From Candidatus Woesearchaeota archaeon (GTDB taxonomy: Archaea; Nanobdellota; Nanobdellia; Woesearchaeales; UBA10216), in contig JACPIJ010000059.1 in NCBI GenBank assembly GCA_016188145.1, forward strand, positions 1 through 32,512: a stretch of 32,512 nucleotides of DNA. Reading direction: 5' to 3'. Shown piece after piece: positions 25,545 through 32,512 of the stretch (the first letter of the stretch is position 1; the number at the start of each line of letters is the position of its first letter). A model generated the notes under the pieces. That model was given only the letters and a program-made list of their open reading frames with translations. It did not search any database and was not told the DNA's origin. Made by a program: the position numbers and the translations under genes.

Positions 25545-26180
25545 TCACTGCAAGTATTTCTCCAGGGTTGCTGCTTCCACAATCTTTGCCCCTCTGCGAA
25601 CCCAATTTGCTGTCGGGTCTGGTATTCCCGGCAGGCCTTTGATTGCGTCTGCGATTACGTAAACTTCTTTGCCCCTGTCAAGCAGGCCCTGGACTGCAAA
25701 GTCCACGCATACATTTGCTGCAACGCCGTAAACAAAAGCCCTGCCGGGTTTCAGGTATGCAAGCACAGCTTCCGCGTGAGGAGAGCCGTGCGTTTTGTGG
25801 AACACGTCAAAGTCGTCCTTTGTCAGTACAATGTTGCGGTGTTCTGCCAGCAGCCTTTCGTCAAGAGTTTTGTCCCTCCAGTCAAGCAGGTAAGCATCCT
25901 CAGGCTTTGTTGCAGGCACGAACTCAGCCCCTGGCGTGCCGTACATGCAGTGCTCCGGAAATGTTGTTACAAAGTCTGGCTTGTCAGAGAGCTCGTGAGA
26001 ATTTTTGTCATGGGAGTCTGCAGTATTGACAACGACAAGCCCGTAACTTGCTGCCAATCCTGTAAGCTTCCTCAATGCTGGCTCTATCTTCTCAGCGTCA
26101 GGCACGTAGAGCTTGCCTTCCTTTCTCATGAAGTCGAACTGCGTGTCAACGTTCCAAAATACGGTACTTACGGTCATCAT
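25545..26180 (-). CDS. pncA: Nicotinamidase/isochorismatase family protein
   Basis: FWNVDTQFDFM, VVNTADSHDKNSHELS, VYGVAANVCVDFAVQGLLDRG. Confidence 0.88.
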   Translation of the reverse strand: MMTVSTVFWNVDTQFDFMRKEGKLYVPDAEKIEPALRKLTGLAASYGLVVVNTADSHDKNSHELSDKPDFVTTFPEHCMYGTPGAEFVPATKPEDAYLLDWRDKTLDERLLAEHRNIVLTKDDFDVFHKTHGSPHAEAVLAYLKPGRAFVYGVAANVCVDFAVQGLLDRGKEVYVIADAIKGLPGIPDPTANWVRRGAKIVEAATLEKYLQ

Positions 26181-26181
26181 C

Positions 26182-26298
26182 TTACTCCACCTCCAGCGGC
26201 AGACCGCCATAAACAATCACCACAGTATACTCGCCTCCCTTGCCCCTGACGGTTCCAACGATTTCCTCGAGCCTTTTGCCATTTCTCGTTCCGATCAT
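26182..26298 (-). CDS. 38-aa small ORF upstream of pncA
   Basis: MIGTRNGKRLEEIVGTVRGKGGEYTVVIVYGGLPLEVE*, stop 1 nt from the pncA start; below ORF-track cutoff. Confidence 0.5.
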   Translation of the reverse strand: MIGTRNGKRLEEIVGTVRGKGGEYTVVIVYGGLPLEVE

Positions 26299-26328
26299 TT
26301 CAATCACATCACATCATTTGAAATTGTG

Positions 26329-26349
26329 TTTTTGTGTTTTTCACACTAA
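26329..26349 (-). promoter_or_regulatory. Weaker putative NrtR-type operator upstream of the pncA-nadE operon
   Basis: TTTTTGT-N7-ACACTAA: one arm identical to the other sites, the second arm degenerate. Confidence 0.4.
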
Positions 26350-27726
26350 CTAGGCCGTTAAAACGGGCTTTGCAGAGTATCTTTCCTTCAGCGATGTCAC
26401 AAGCCTTTGCAGCCCTGACGAAATTTCAATAGTGTAAAGCCTTGCCGCAGCCTTCGTTACCTTAAGTGCGTCAGGAAGCCTTTCAACGCACGCCAGCGCA
26501 TAGCCCCTTATCTCGCTTAGCTGCCTTCTTTCGGCAACTCTTTTGCCATCCAAAACAACAGGTTCAAGCAACGGTGCCCCTTCATGCTCTTCCCCGTCAA
26601 GCGCGATTATGTCGTGCAGGTATTTCCCATCAGTTCCTGTAACCCTGAAAAGCTGCTTCTTTCCAGGCAGTGTCTGCTTTTCAGCCGAGAGCTTGATTTT
26701 GGCGCCGTCAGTATCTTCCACAAGCTTGTAAACTCCTGATATTGCAGCCACAGGCTTTGCTGTTATCATCTCTGTTCCTACACCGTAGCCATCTATCTTC
26801 GCGCCTCTCTTCCTGAGTTCCTCAATCTTGTACTCGTTCAGGTCGTTGCTTGCTACAATTTTGACATACCTGAGGCCGCCCTTGTCAAGTATCTGCCTAA
26901 CCCTTACAGATAAGTCTGCGAGTTCCCCAGAGTCAAGCCTCACAGCACCCAATCTCCCGTCTTTCGCTTCGAGCTCTTTTGCAACAATTGCCGCATTTCT
27001 GGCCCCTTCTATTGTGTCGTAGGTGTCAATCAGCAGCGTTGCGTTATTCGGAAATGTCCTGGCATAAGCCCTGAATGCTTCCAGCTCTGTCGGGAAGCTC
27101 ATCACGAAGCTGTGCGCGTGCGTGCCTGAGATTGGGATGCCAAACTCCATCCCGGCTTTGACGTTGCTTGTCGCGACCGCCCCTCCAATGTAGGCTGCCC
27201 TTGCTCCTTTCATCGCAGCATCCTCTCCCTGTGCCCTTCTCAGCCCGAAGTCAACAACTGCCGCGCCTCCTGCGGCGTTGACCACCCTGTTTGCCTTTGT
27301 CGCAACCATTGTCTGGAAGTTGATTATGTTGAGCAGTGCGGTCTCCAAAAACTGGGCTTCTGTCCTTCTTGCCGTAACCCTGACTATTGGCTCGTTCGGG
27401 AAGACAGGCGTTCCCTCCTTTACAGCGTAGATATTGCCTGTGAACCTGAAGCCTTCCAGGAAGTCTAAGAATGCGTTGGTGAAGAGGCCCTGCCCTCTGA
27501 GGTATTCTATCTCGTTCGGTTTGAAGGCTACGCTGGTTGCATAGTCAATAGCGTCCTCTATACCATTCGCGATGAAATAGCCCCAGTCTTCAGGCAATTT
27601 CCTTATGAACAGGTCAAACGTTGCCACTTCATCCTTATCGTTGTCAAAGTACGCAGCGTTCATTGTAAGCTGGTACAGGTCTGTCAGCATTGTTTTCTCC
27701 CGCATCTTTCCCGCCGCTTCAGACAC
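26350..27726 (-). CDS. pncB: Nicotinate phosphoribosyltransferase
   Basis: MLTDLYQLTMNAAYF, VDFGLRRAQGEDAA, GTHAHSFVMSFP, YGVGTEMITA. Confidence 0.95.
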   Translation of the reverse strand: MSEAAGKMREKTMLTDLYQLTMNAAYFDNDKDEVATFDLFIRKLPEDWGYFIANGIEDAIDYATSVAFKPNEIEYLRGQGLFTNAFLDFLEGFRFTGNIYAVKEGTPVFPNEPIVRVTARRTEAQFLETALLNIINFQTMVATKANRVVNAAGGAAVVDFGLRRAQGEDAAMKGARAAYIGGAVATSNVKAGMEFGIPISGTHAHSFVMSFPTELEAFRAYARTFPNNATLLIDTYDTIEGARNAAIVAKELEAKDGRLGAVRLDSGELADLSVRVRQILDKGGLRYVKIVASNDLNEYKIEELRKRGAKIDGYGVGTEMITAKPVAAISGVYKLVEDTDGAKIKLSAEKQTLPGKKQLFRVTGTDGKYLHDIIALDGEEHEGAPLLEPVVLDGKRVAERRQLSEIRGYALACVERLPDALKVTKAAARLYTIEISSGLQRLVTSLKERYSAKPVLTA

Positions 27727-27815
27727 CTTTTCATCACCTATCAGTTATTGTTATTTTTACACTTACTCCTTTCTTAAAAAAGCCCGTGAAAAGTTTATTA
27801 TCAATATTCACGAGC

Positions 27816-27836
27816 TTAGTGTGTGGTATACACTAA
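27816..27836 (-). promoter_or_regulatory. Putative NrtR operator upstream of pncB
   Basis: Perfect inverted repeat TTAGTGT-gtggtat-ACACTAA adjacent to TATA (actatttaaa). Confidence 0.75.
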
Positions 27837-27946
27837 CTACTATTTAAATGTTTTGCATATGCTTGATATACTCAGCAATCGCACGCGGCAGCGGCTAAAA
27901 TTGGCGTATAAGAACTCAGTACCCAGCACTGGTACTATGATCAATC

Positions 27947-28630
27947 CTAAGTGAATACCTGTATCCTGTCCTTTAGCGGTTGATAGTCTTTGTCCTTGAA
28001 CGTGTAGAGCTGGGCAGGTCTGTGGGCGCCTTCCATCTTGGCTTCGTTAAGCTTTTTTAGAATTCCAAGCTCTTTTATGCGCCTTCTGAAGTTTCTCTTG
28101 TCGAGATCCTTTTTAAGGACAAGTTCGTAAAGGTGTTGCAGTTCGCTAAGTGTAAACTTGCTGGGAAGTATTTGCACGGCAACGTTTGTGGCCTGTATTT
28201 CAAACCTCAGCTCGTTGAGGGCGTCTTCTATTATCCGCTTGTGGTCAAACGCCAGCTCCCTGAGGTCGTCAGCCGAGTGCCATTCTGCCCCGAGCGCGTC
28301 AGCAGTGGAAGCAAGTTCCTGGCCCGGGCTTATCAGTGCAAGGTATGCCACGCTCAGCACCCTCCCCCTGGGGTCTCGTTTCACTTCGCCGTATGCTCCA
28401 AGCTGGTGCAGGTATATCCTGCTAATGTTGGTCTCCTCAGTAAGCTCCCTTTTTACAGCGCCCTCAAGCTCCTCGTTTTCCTCAACAAAACCGCCTGGCA
28501 GTGCCAGCTTGCCTTTGAAAGGCGGCTTGTTGCGCCTTATTAGAAGCACCTTCAGGTCTTCATGGATTACCGAGAAAACCACGGCATCAACTGCCACCCT
28601 CATGTAGCCTTCTGCCTTTTCATTAGCCAT
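27947..28630 (-). CDS. nrtR: NrtR-like regulator (Nudix domain + C-terminal winged helix)
   Basis: GGFVEENEELEGAVKRELTEETNI plus FTLSELQHLYELVLKKDLDKRNFRRRIKELGIL, in an NAD gene neighbourhood. Confidence 0.88.
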   Translation of the reverse strand: MANEKAEGYMRVAVDAVVFSVIHEDLKVLLIRRNKPPFKGKLALPGGFVEENEELEGAVKRELTEETNISRIYLHQLGAYGEVKRDPRGRVLSVAYLALISPGQELASTADALGAEWHSADDLRELAFDHKRIIEDALNELRFEIQATNVAVQILPSKFTLSELQHLYELVLKKDLDKRNFRRRIKELGILKKLNEAKMEGAHRPAQLYTFKDKDYQPLKDRIQVFT

Positions 28631-28641
28631 TTTATCACTAC

Positions 28642-28662
28642 ATAGTGTTTTAATTACACTTA
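28642..28662 (-). promoter_or_regulatory. Putative autoregulatory NrtR operator
   Basis: ATAGTGT-tttaatt-ACACTTA next to TATA (atatttaaa), upstream of nrtR start 28630. Confidence 0.6.
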
Positions 28663-28780
28663 TATTTAAACGTTGCGGTTTGTTGGCGCGATTAAGCATC
28701 CCACAATATTTATAAACAATCTTTTTTGCTCGGTAGCTTGTGGGCCCGTAGCTCAGCTTGGTTAGAGCGCCGGTCTTATA

Positions 28781-28819
28781 TGACCACTATCGGTTCAGCC
28801 ATTGATTTGGCGCTAAGAA
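28781..28819 (+). other. Putative 37/38 intron of tRNA-Ile (39 nt)
   Basis: Central helix CTTA/TAAG, bulges TA|T and AA|A; hairpin GCCA-ttgatt-TGGC. Confidence 0.65.
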
Positions 28820-28841
28820 AGCCGATGGTCACGTGTTCAAA

Positions 28842-28904
28842 CAGCCCTTTTACTCGCTGCGGCTCGTAAAAGCGCTGGCGGAAAACTCCGTCACGGCTTG
28901 GAAG
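28842..28904 (+). other. 59/60 BHB intron of tRNA-Ile (63 nt)
   Basis: ACGTG-TTCA-AA|C-AGCC...GGCT-TGGA-AG|T-CACGT; hairpins CTTTTAC..GTAAAAG and TGGCGGA-aaac-TCCGTCA. Confidence 0.88.
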
Positions 28905-28943
28905 TCACGTCGGGCCCATTCAAGCTTTTTCAGGGTGGTAGAC

Positions 28944-29363
28944 ATGGGAAACTTGTTGGTTCCTAGCAAAATCTCGGAATGGCGGCAGTTGGAAGACCGT
29001 TTGGCAGAGCCAGGTCAGGCTCTTGATGGCACGGGCTTATACCTTCTAAGAGGTAAAATAAAGGTTTTGGATAAAAAACCATTAAATAGTGCGGTTTCTT
29101 ATTATGTTGTGCTTGTTTCTGGCATCACTGGTAGGCAGTCGCCACGCTTTTCCATCTATTTTAGGTTTGGTGGATCCAATACTGCTTCCATGAAAGAGGC
29201 GTTTCGTGATTTGCCTGTAAGCTTGCTTGAATGTGTTGTTGGGATTTCTGTAGTTAGGAAGAGTGAATACCTCACCCAGAGAGTTATTAATTACCTGTCT
29301 TTTCCTGGAAGTTTTTCCCTGGTGATTAAGAATGGCTTAGTTACTGACTACTTGCCAGTTTGA
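28944..29363 (+). CDS. Hypothetical protein
   Basis: 139-aa ORF starting MGNLLVPSKISEWRQLEDRL; start chosen downstream of tRNA-Ile. Confidence 0.5.
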   Translation: MGNLLVPSKISEWRQLEDRLAEPGQALDGTGLYLLRGKIKVLDKKPLNSAVSYYVVLVSGITGRQSPRFSIYFRFGGSNTASMKEAFRDLPVSLLECVVGISVVRKSEYLTQRVINYLSFPGSFSLVIKNGLVTDYLPV

Positions 29364-29487
29364 TTTGTCAGTAACAGAATCTTTTTTACCGCTACAGAAA
29401 ACTTTTTAATAACGCTTTTTAATAGGCTGCTATTGCAAAAGGTGTGTGACGAGCGTGATTTTGAGGTGAAAGTGAGGTGAAAGCGTA

Positions 29488-29760
29488 ATGTCTGGGAATG
29501 GCAAAAGGCTGTTGATGTTTACGGGCACTGAGTGCACTCATTGCCATGAGATGAATCCCCTTGTTGAGAGGCTTGAGAAGGAGCTTAACCTGAAGGTTGA
29601 GAAGCTTGAGGTGTGGCACAACTCTGAGAACATGGCTTTTCTTCAGAAGCTTGACCAAGGAAGATGCGGCGGCATTCCTTTTTTCTTTAGTGAGAAAAGC
29701 GGCAAGTGGATTTGCGGCAACACGAAGTATGAGAAGCTCAAGGAATGGGCTCTTGGCTGA
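29488..29760 (+). CDS. Thioredoxin/glutaredoxin-like protein
   Basis: LLMFTGTECTHCHEMNPLVERL (CxxC) and GGIPFFF cis-Pro-like region. Confidence 0.75.
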   Translation: MSGNGKRLLMFTGTECTHCHEMNPLVERLEKELNLKVEKLEVWHNSENMAFLQKLDQGRCGGIPFFFSEKSGKWICGNTKYEKLKEWALG

Positions 29761-29771
29761 GAGTTTTTGGT

Positions 29772-29795
29772 AAACCTTTTTCGCCAAAAAGGTTT
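29772..29795 (+). repeat. Perfect hairpin in the trx-like/lipA intergenic gap
   Basis: AAACCTTTTT-cgcc-AAAAAGGTTT, 10-bp stem, 11 nt before the lipA ATG. Confidence 0.85.
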
Positions 29796-29806
29796 TGAGG
29801 TATAAC

Positions 29807-30751
29807 ATGCGGATTCAATTGGCAGCAGAATCAACTCACGTTTATGGCGGTAAGCCGGGCTGGCTTAAGATTAGGCCTCCAACCGAGACGTTCTCAGAGC
29901 TAAAGGGGCTTGTTGCGCATTTTGGCATGCACACTGTTTGCCAGGAGGCGCACTGCCCTAACATGTCTGAGTGCTGGAGCGGAGGCACGGCAACCTTCAT
30001 GGTTCTTGGCGATACGTGCACTCGCGGCTGTAAATTCTGCTCTGTAAAAACAGGCAACCCAAAAGGCATTGTCAACAGCGAGGAGCCCTTCATGCTGGCG
30101 CAGTGCGTAAGGGAGATGAACGGCCTGGGCGGCAGCAACAGGATTGATTACATCGTAATTACATCTGTCGACAGGGATGAACTTCCTGACCAGGGAGCAG
30201 GGCACTTTGCAAGCTGCGTGAGGGAGGTGAAGGCGGCTGTCCCTGGCATCATGGTCGAGGTGCTGACTCCGGACTTTCGCGGCAGCAACGAATGCGTACG
30301 AACCGTTGTTGAAGCTGGTCCTGATGTCTTTGGCCACAACATTGAGACAGTCAGGCGGCTTCAGAGAAATGTCCGTGACCCCCGGGCTGGTTACGGGCAG
30401 TCGCTGTCTGTACTGGCCGCTGTGAAAGGAATGAATCCGGGAATATTCACAAAATCCTCCATCATGCTCGGACTGGGAGAAACAGAGGAGGAGGTCATTA
30501 TGGCGATGAATGACCTTCTTGCAGTTGGGGTTGACATCCTCACGCTTGGCCAGTATTTGAGGCCAAGCAGCTGGCACCTGCCCGTTTCGGAGTATGTTTC
30601 CCCAGAAAAGTTTAATAAGCTGAAACTTGCTGGCGAGAGGTTAGGGTTCAAATATGTCGCAGCAGGCCCTTTTGTCCGGAGCTCTTACAGGGCAGGGGAG
30701 CTTTTCGTGAAGAACGTTTTGAAAAAGCAGGGTGTAAACGGCAATGGCTGA
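29807..30751 (+). CDS. lipA: Lipoyl synthase (radical SAM)
   Basis: CQEAHCPNMSECW and CTRGCKFCSVKTG cysteine motifs. Confidence 0.95.
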   Translation: MRIQLAAESTHVYGGKPGWLKIRPPTETFSELKGLVAHFGMHTVCQEAHCPNMSECWSGGTATFMVLGDTCTRGCKFCSVKTGNPKGIVNSEEPFMLAQCVREMNGLGGSNRIDYIVITSVDRDELPDQGAGHFASCVREVKAAVPGIMVEVLTPDFRGSNECVRTVVEAGPDVFGHNIETVRRLQRNVRDPRAGYGQSLSVLAAVKGMNPGIFTKSSIMLGLGETEEEVIMAMNDLLAVGVDILTLGQYLRPSSWHLPVSEYVSPEKFNKLKLAGERLGFKYVAAGPFVRSSYRAGELFVKNVLKKQGVNGNG

Positions 30752-31820
30752 AAAGATTCTGAAGACATTCAGCGTAAAGTATCTGCAGGTTCTTGACGAA
30801 AATGGCAGGTGCGATAAAAAGCTGATGCCTAAGCTGTCTCCCGGTCAGCTTGTTGAGCTTTACGAGCTCATGGTTCTTGGCAGGAGGTTTGACGAGAAGG
30901 CATTAAGCCTGCAAAGGCAGGGAAGGCTGGGAACGTACGCATCGGTCCTTGGGCAGGAGGCAGCCCAGGTTGGCGCTGCTTATGCCTTGCATGATGCCGA
31001 CTGGGTTTTTCCGACTTACCGTGATGTGGCATTGCTTATCGCGAGAAAGCAGCCGATGGTCAGTCTGCTGCAGTATTTTGGCGGCGATGAGCGTGGCAGC
31101 ATCCCTCCGAAAGGAGTTAAGAATTTTCCAATCTCAATTCCAGTGGGAACCCAGGGGCTGCACGCTGTTGGGGTTGCGATGGCCGCAACTGTTACGAAAA
31201 GGAAATACGCCGCTGTTGCCTGCTTGGGAGACGGTGCAAGCTCTGAAGGCGACATGAACGAGGCATTTAACTTTGCAGGAGTTTTCAAGGCTCCGGTGAT
31301 TTTCCTGTGCCAGAACAACCAGTATGCAATTTCTGTTCCGGTAAAGCAGCAGACAGCAGCTGAGACCATTGCCCAGAAAGCCATTGCCTTCGGGTTTGAA
31401 GGCATCAGGGTTGATGGCAATGACATTCTCGCGGTTTATTCGGCAATGGCTGCGGCTTTGAAAAAGGCTTACCGCGGGGAAGGGCCAACGCTTATTGAGT
31501 GTTTCACTTATCGCCTTGGCAACCATACAACCAGCGATGATGCTTCAAAATACAGGTCTGAATCTGAAGTCGCTGCCTGGCGCAAAAAAGAGCCTGTGCT
31601 GCGGCTGCGGAAATACCTTGAAAGCAAAAAGCTGTGGAACAGCAAAAAGGAAGAGCAACTGGCAGCCAAGGTTGACAGGCAGGTTTCCGCTGCAGTGAGC
31701 GAATACGAATCCGTGCCTAAGCCAGGCGTTGAGGATATTTTCAAATACACTTATGCGGAGATGCCGCAGTTTCTGCAGCAACAGCTGGATGAGTATAAGA
31801 AGCTAATCGAGGGCAGGTGA
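30744..31820 (+). CDS. pdhA: Pyruvate (2-oxoacid) dehydrogenase E1 alpha subunit
   Basis: GDGASSEGDMNEAFNFAGVFKAPVIFLCQNNQYAIS (ThDP motif), YRLGNHTTSDD; overlaps lipA by 8 nt. Confidence 0.92.
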   Translation: MAEKILKTFSVKYLQVLDENGRCDKKLMPKLSPGQLVELYELMVLGRRFDEKALSLQRQGRLGTYASVLGQEAAQVGAAYALHDADWVFPTYRDVALLIARKQPMVSLLQYFGGDERGSIPPKGVKNFPISIPVGTQGLHAVGVAMAATVTKRKYAAVACLGDGASSEGDMNEAFNFAGVFKAPVIFLCQNNQYAISVPVKQQTAAETIAQKAIAFGFEGIRVDGNDILAVYSAMAAALKKAYRGEGPTLIECFTYRLGNHTTSDDASKYRSESEVAAWRKKEPVLRLRKYLESKKLWNSKKEEQLAAKVDRQVSAAVSEYESVPKPGVEDIFKYTYAEMPQFLQQQLDEYKKLIEGR

Positions 31821-31821
31821 A

Positions 31822-32512
31822 ATGGTTGTGATGAATCTTGTGCAGGCTGTGAACTCCGGCCTAAGATGCGCTATGGCAGACGATAGCAGGGTTGTCGTGC
31901 TTGGCGAGGACGTTGGAGCTGACGGCGGTGTGTTCAGGGCATCCGATGGCCTGCTTAAGCAGTTCGGCAGAACAAGGGTTATGGACACCCCTCTTGCAGA
32001 ATCAGGAATCATTGGCGTTTCGATAGGCATGGCCGTTGCCGGGCTGAGGCCTGTTCCTGAAATTCAATTCTCGGGCTTCCTTTACATGGCTCTTGCGCAG
32101 CTAATTAACCATGCGGCCAGGATCAGGACGAGAAGCCGCGGGAGTTTCAGCTGCCCGCTTGTTGTAAGGACTCCATACAGTGGTGGTATAAAGGCTTTGG
32201 AGCATCATTCGGAGAGCATGGAAGCGATTTATGCCCACGTTCCAGGCCTGAAGGTTGTCATTCCCTCTTCCCCATACGATGCGAAAGGCCTGTTAATTGC
32301 AGCAATAAAAGGAAATGACCCCGTTATCTTCATGGAGCCATCAAGGCTTTACCGCGCTGTAAAAGAAGAAATCCCGGAGCAGTCATACGCCGTTCCTCTT
32401 GGCAAGGCGAAGATAGTCAAGGAAGGCAGCACAGTTACCGTCATAAGCTGGGGCTCAATGCTGCAGCAGGCTAAGCTTGCACTAGCCCACACTGATGTTG
32501 ATGTTGAGCTCA
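31822..32512 (+). CDS. pdhB: Pyruvate (2-oxoacid) dehydrogenase E1 beta subunit, truncated by window end
   Basis: MVVMNLVQAVNSGLRCAMADDSRVVVLGEDVGADGGVFRASDGLLKQFG...DTPLAESGIIGVSIGMA; absent from the ORF track because no stop lies in the window. Confidence 0.92.
   Translation, partial: MVVMNLVQAVNSGLRCAMADDSRVVVLGEDVGADGGVFRASDGLLKQFGRTRVMDTPLAESGIIGVSIGMAVAGLRPVPEIQFSGFLYMALAQLINHAARIRTRSRGSFSCPLVVRTPYSGGIKALEHHSESMEAIYAHVPGLKVVIPSSPYDAKGLLIAAIKGNDPVIFMEPSRLYRAVKEEIPEQSYAVPLGKAKIVKEGSTVTVISWGSMLQQAKLALAHTDVDVEL

Larger units (their letters stand above)
28742..28918 (+). tRNA. tRNA-Ile(UAU), best reading, with two inferred BHB introns (37/38, 59/60)
   Basis: Excision of 28781-28819 and 28842-28904 gives GGGCCCGTAGCTCAGCTTGGTTAGAGCGCCGGTCTTATAAGCCGATGGTCACGTGTTCAAATCACGTCGGGCCCA; the anticodon stem has one mismatch and one GU, so identity is less certain than for Val and Gly. 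Confidence 0.8.

Noticed and set aside
27918-27936. AGTACC-cagcact-GGTACT as an additional NrtR operator
   Set aside because: Arms do not match TTAGTGT/ACACTAA; it lies just after the nrtR stop and is more likely a transcript-end hairpin.
28769-28825. Alternative anticodon arm for the third tRNA using ATCGG...CCGAT (CAG anticodon)
   Set aside because: Would imply a Leu tRNA without a long variable arm and C at position 37; the CTTA/TAAG BHB reading with UAU fits arm lengths and the Ile-like body better, though not perfectly.

Overview
This is an archaeal chromosome window, possibly from a DPANN-like lineage; the lineage is an inference. It holds: (i) a type IV pilus-like locus with a pilin-like protein, a FlaI/VirB11-type ATPase split by a 443-aa LAGLIDADG intein, and two TadC/FlaJ-type membrane proteins; (ii) an AT-rich three-gene cassette with a CHAT/caspase-like protease, sitting between the two TadC genes; (iii) a HEPN/MNT pair; (iv) NFACT-R, GNAT and ScpA genes; (v) a large NAD-metabolism island (NAD kinase, NadA, a Nudix-NMNAT fusion, NadE, nicotinamidase, nicotinate phosphoribosyltransferase, an NrtR-like regulator) with apparent shared operators, whose 3' end carries a Ser/Thr kinase, a VWA-like protein, a pyruvate-kinase-like protein and a 53-codon ORF; (vi) lipA and pyruvate dehydrogenase E1 alpha/beta; (vii) three tRNA genes (Val-UAC, Gly-GCC, Ile-UAU). 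The most striking observation is that each tRNA carries two inferred BHB introns, six in all. The three introns at position 59/60 are homologous. Both tRNA-Gly introns contain the same two-hairpin module (CCAAATCG..CGATTGG + CCAGTCG..CGACTTGG), with single-nucleotide bulges and covarying tips. A related hairpin lies in the tRNA-Val D-loop intron, and a superficially similar array of four bulged hairpins lies in the pilus operon at about 6074-6175. No database search or folding program was run; all structures were read by eye.
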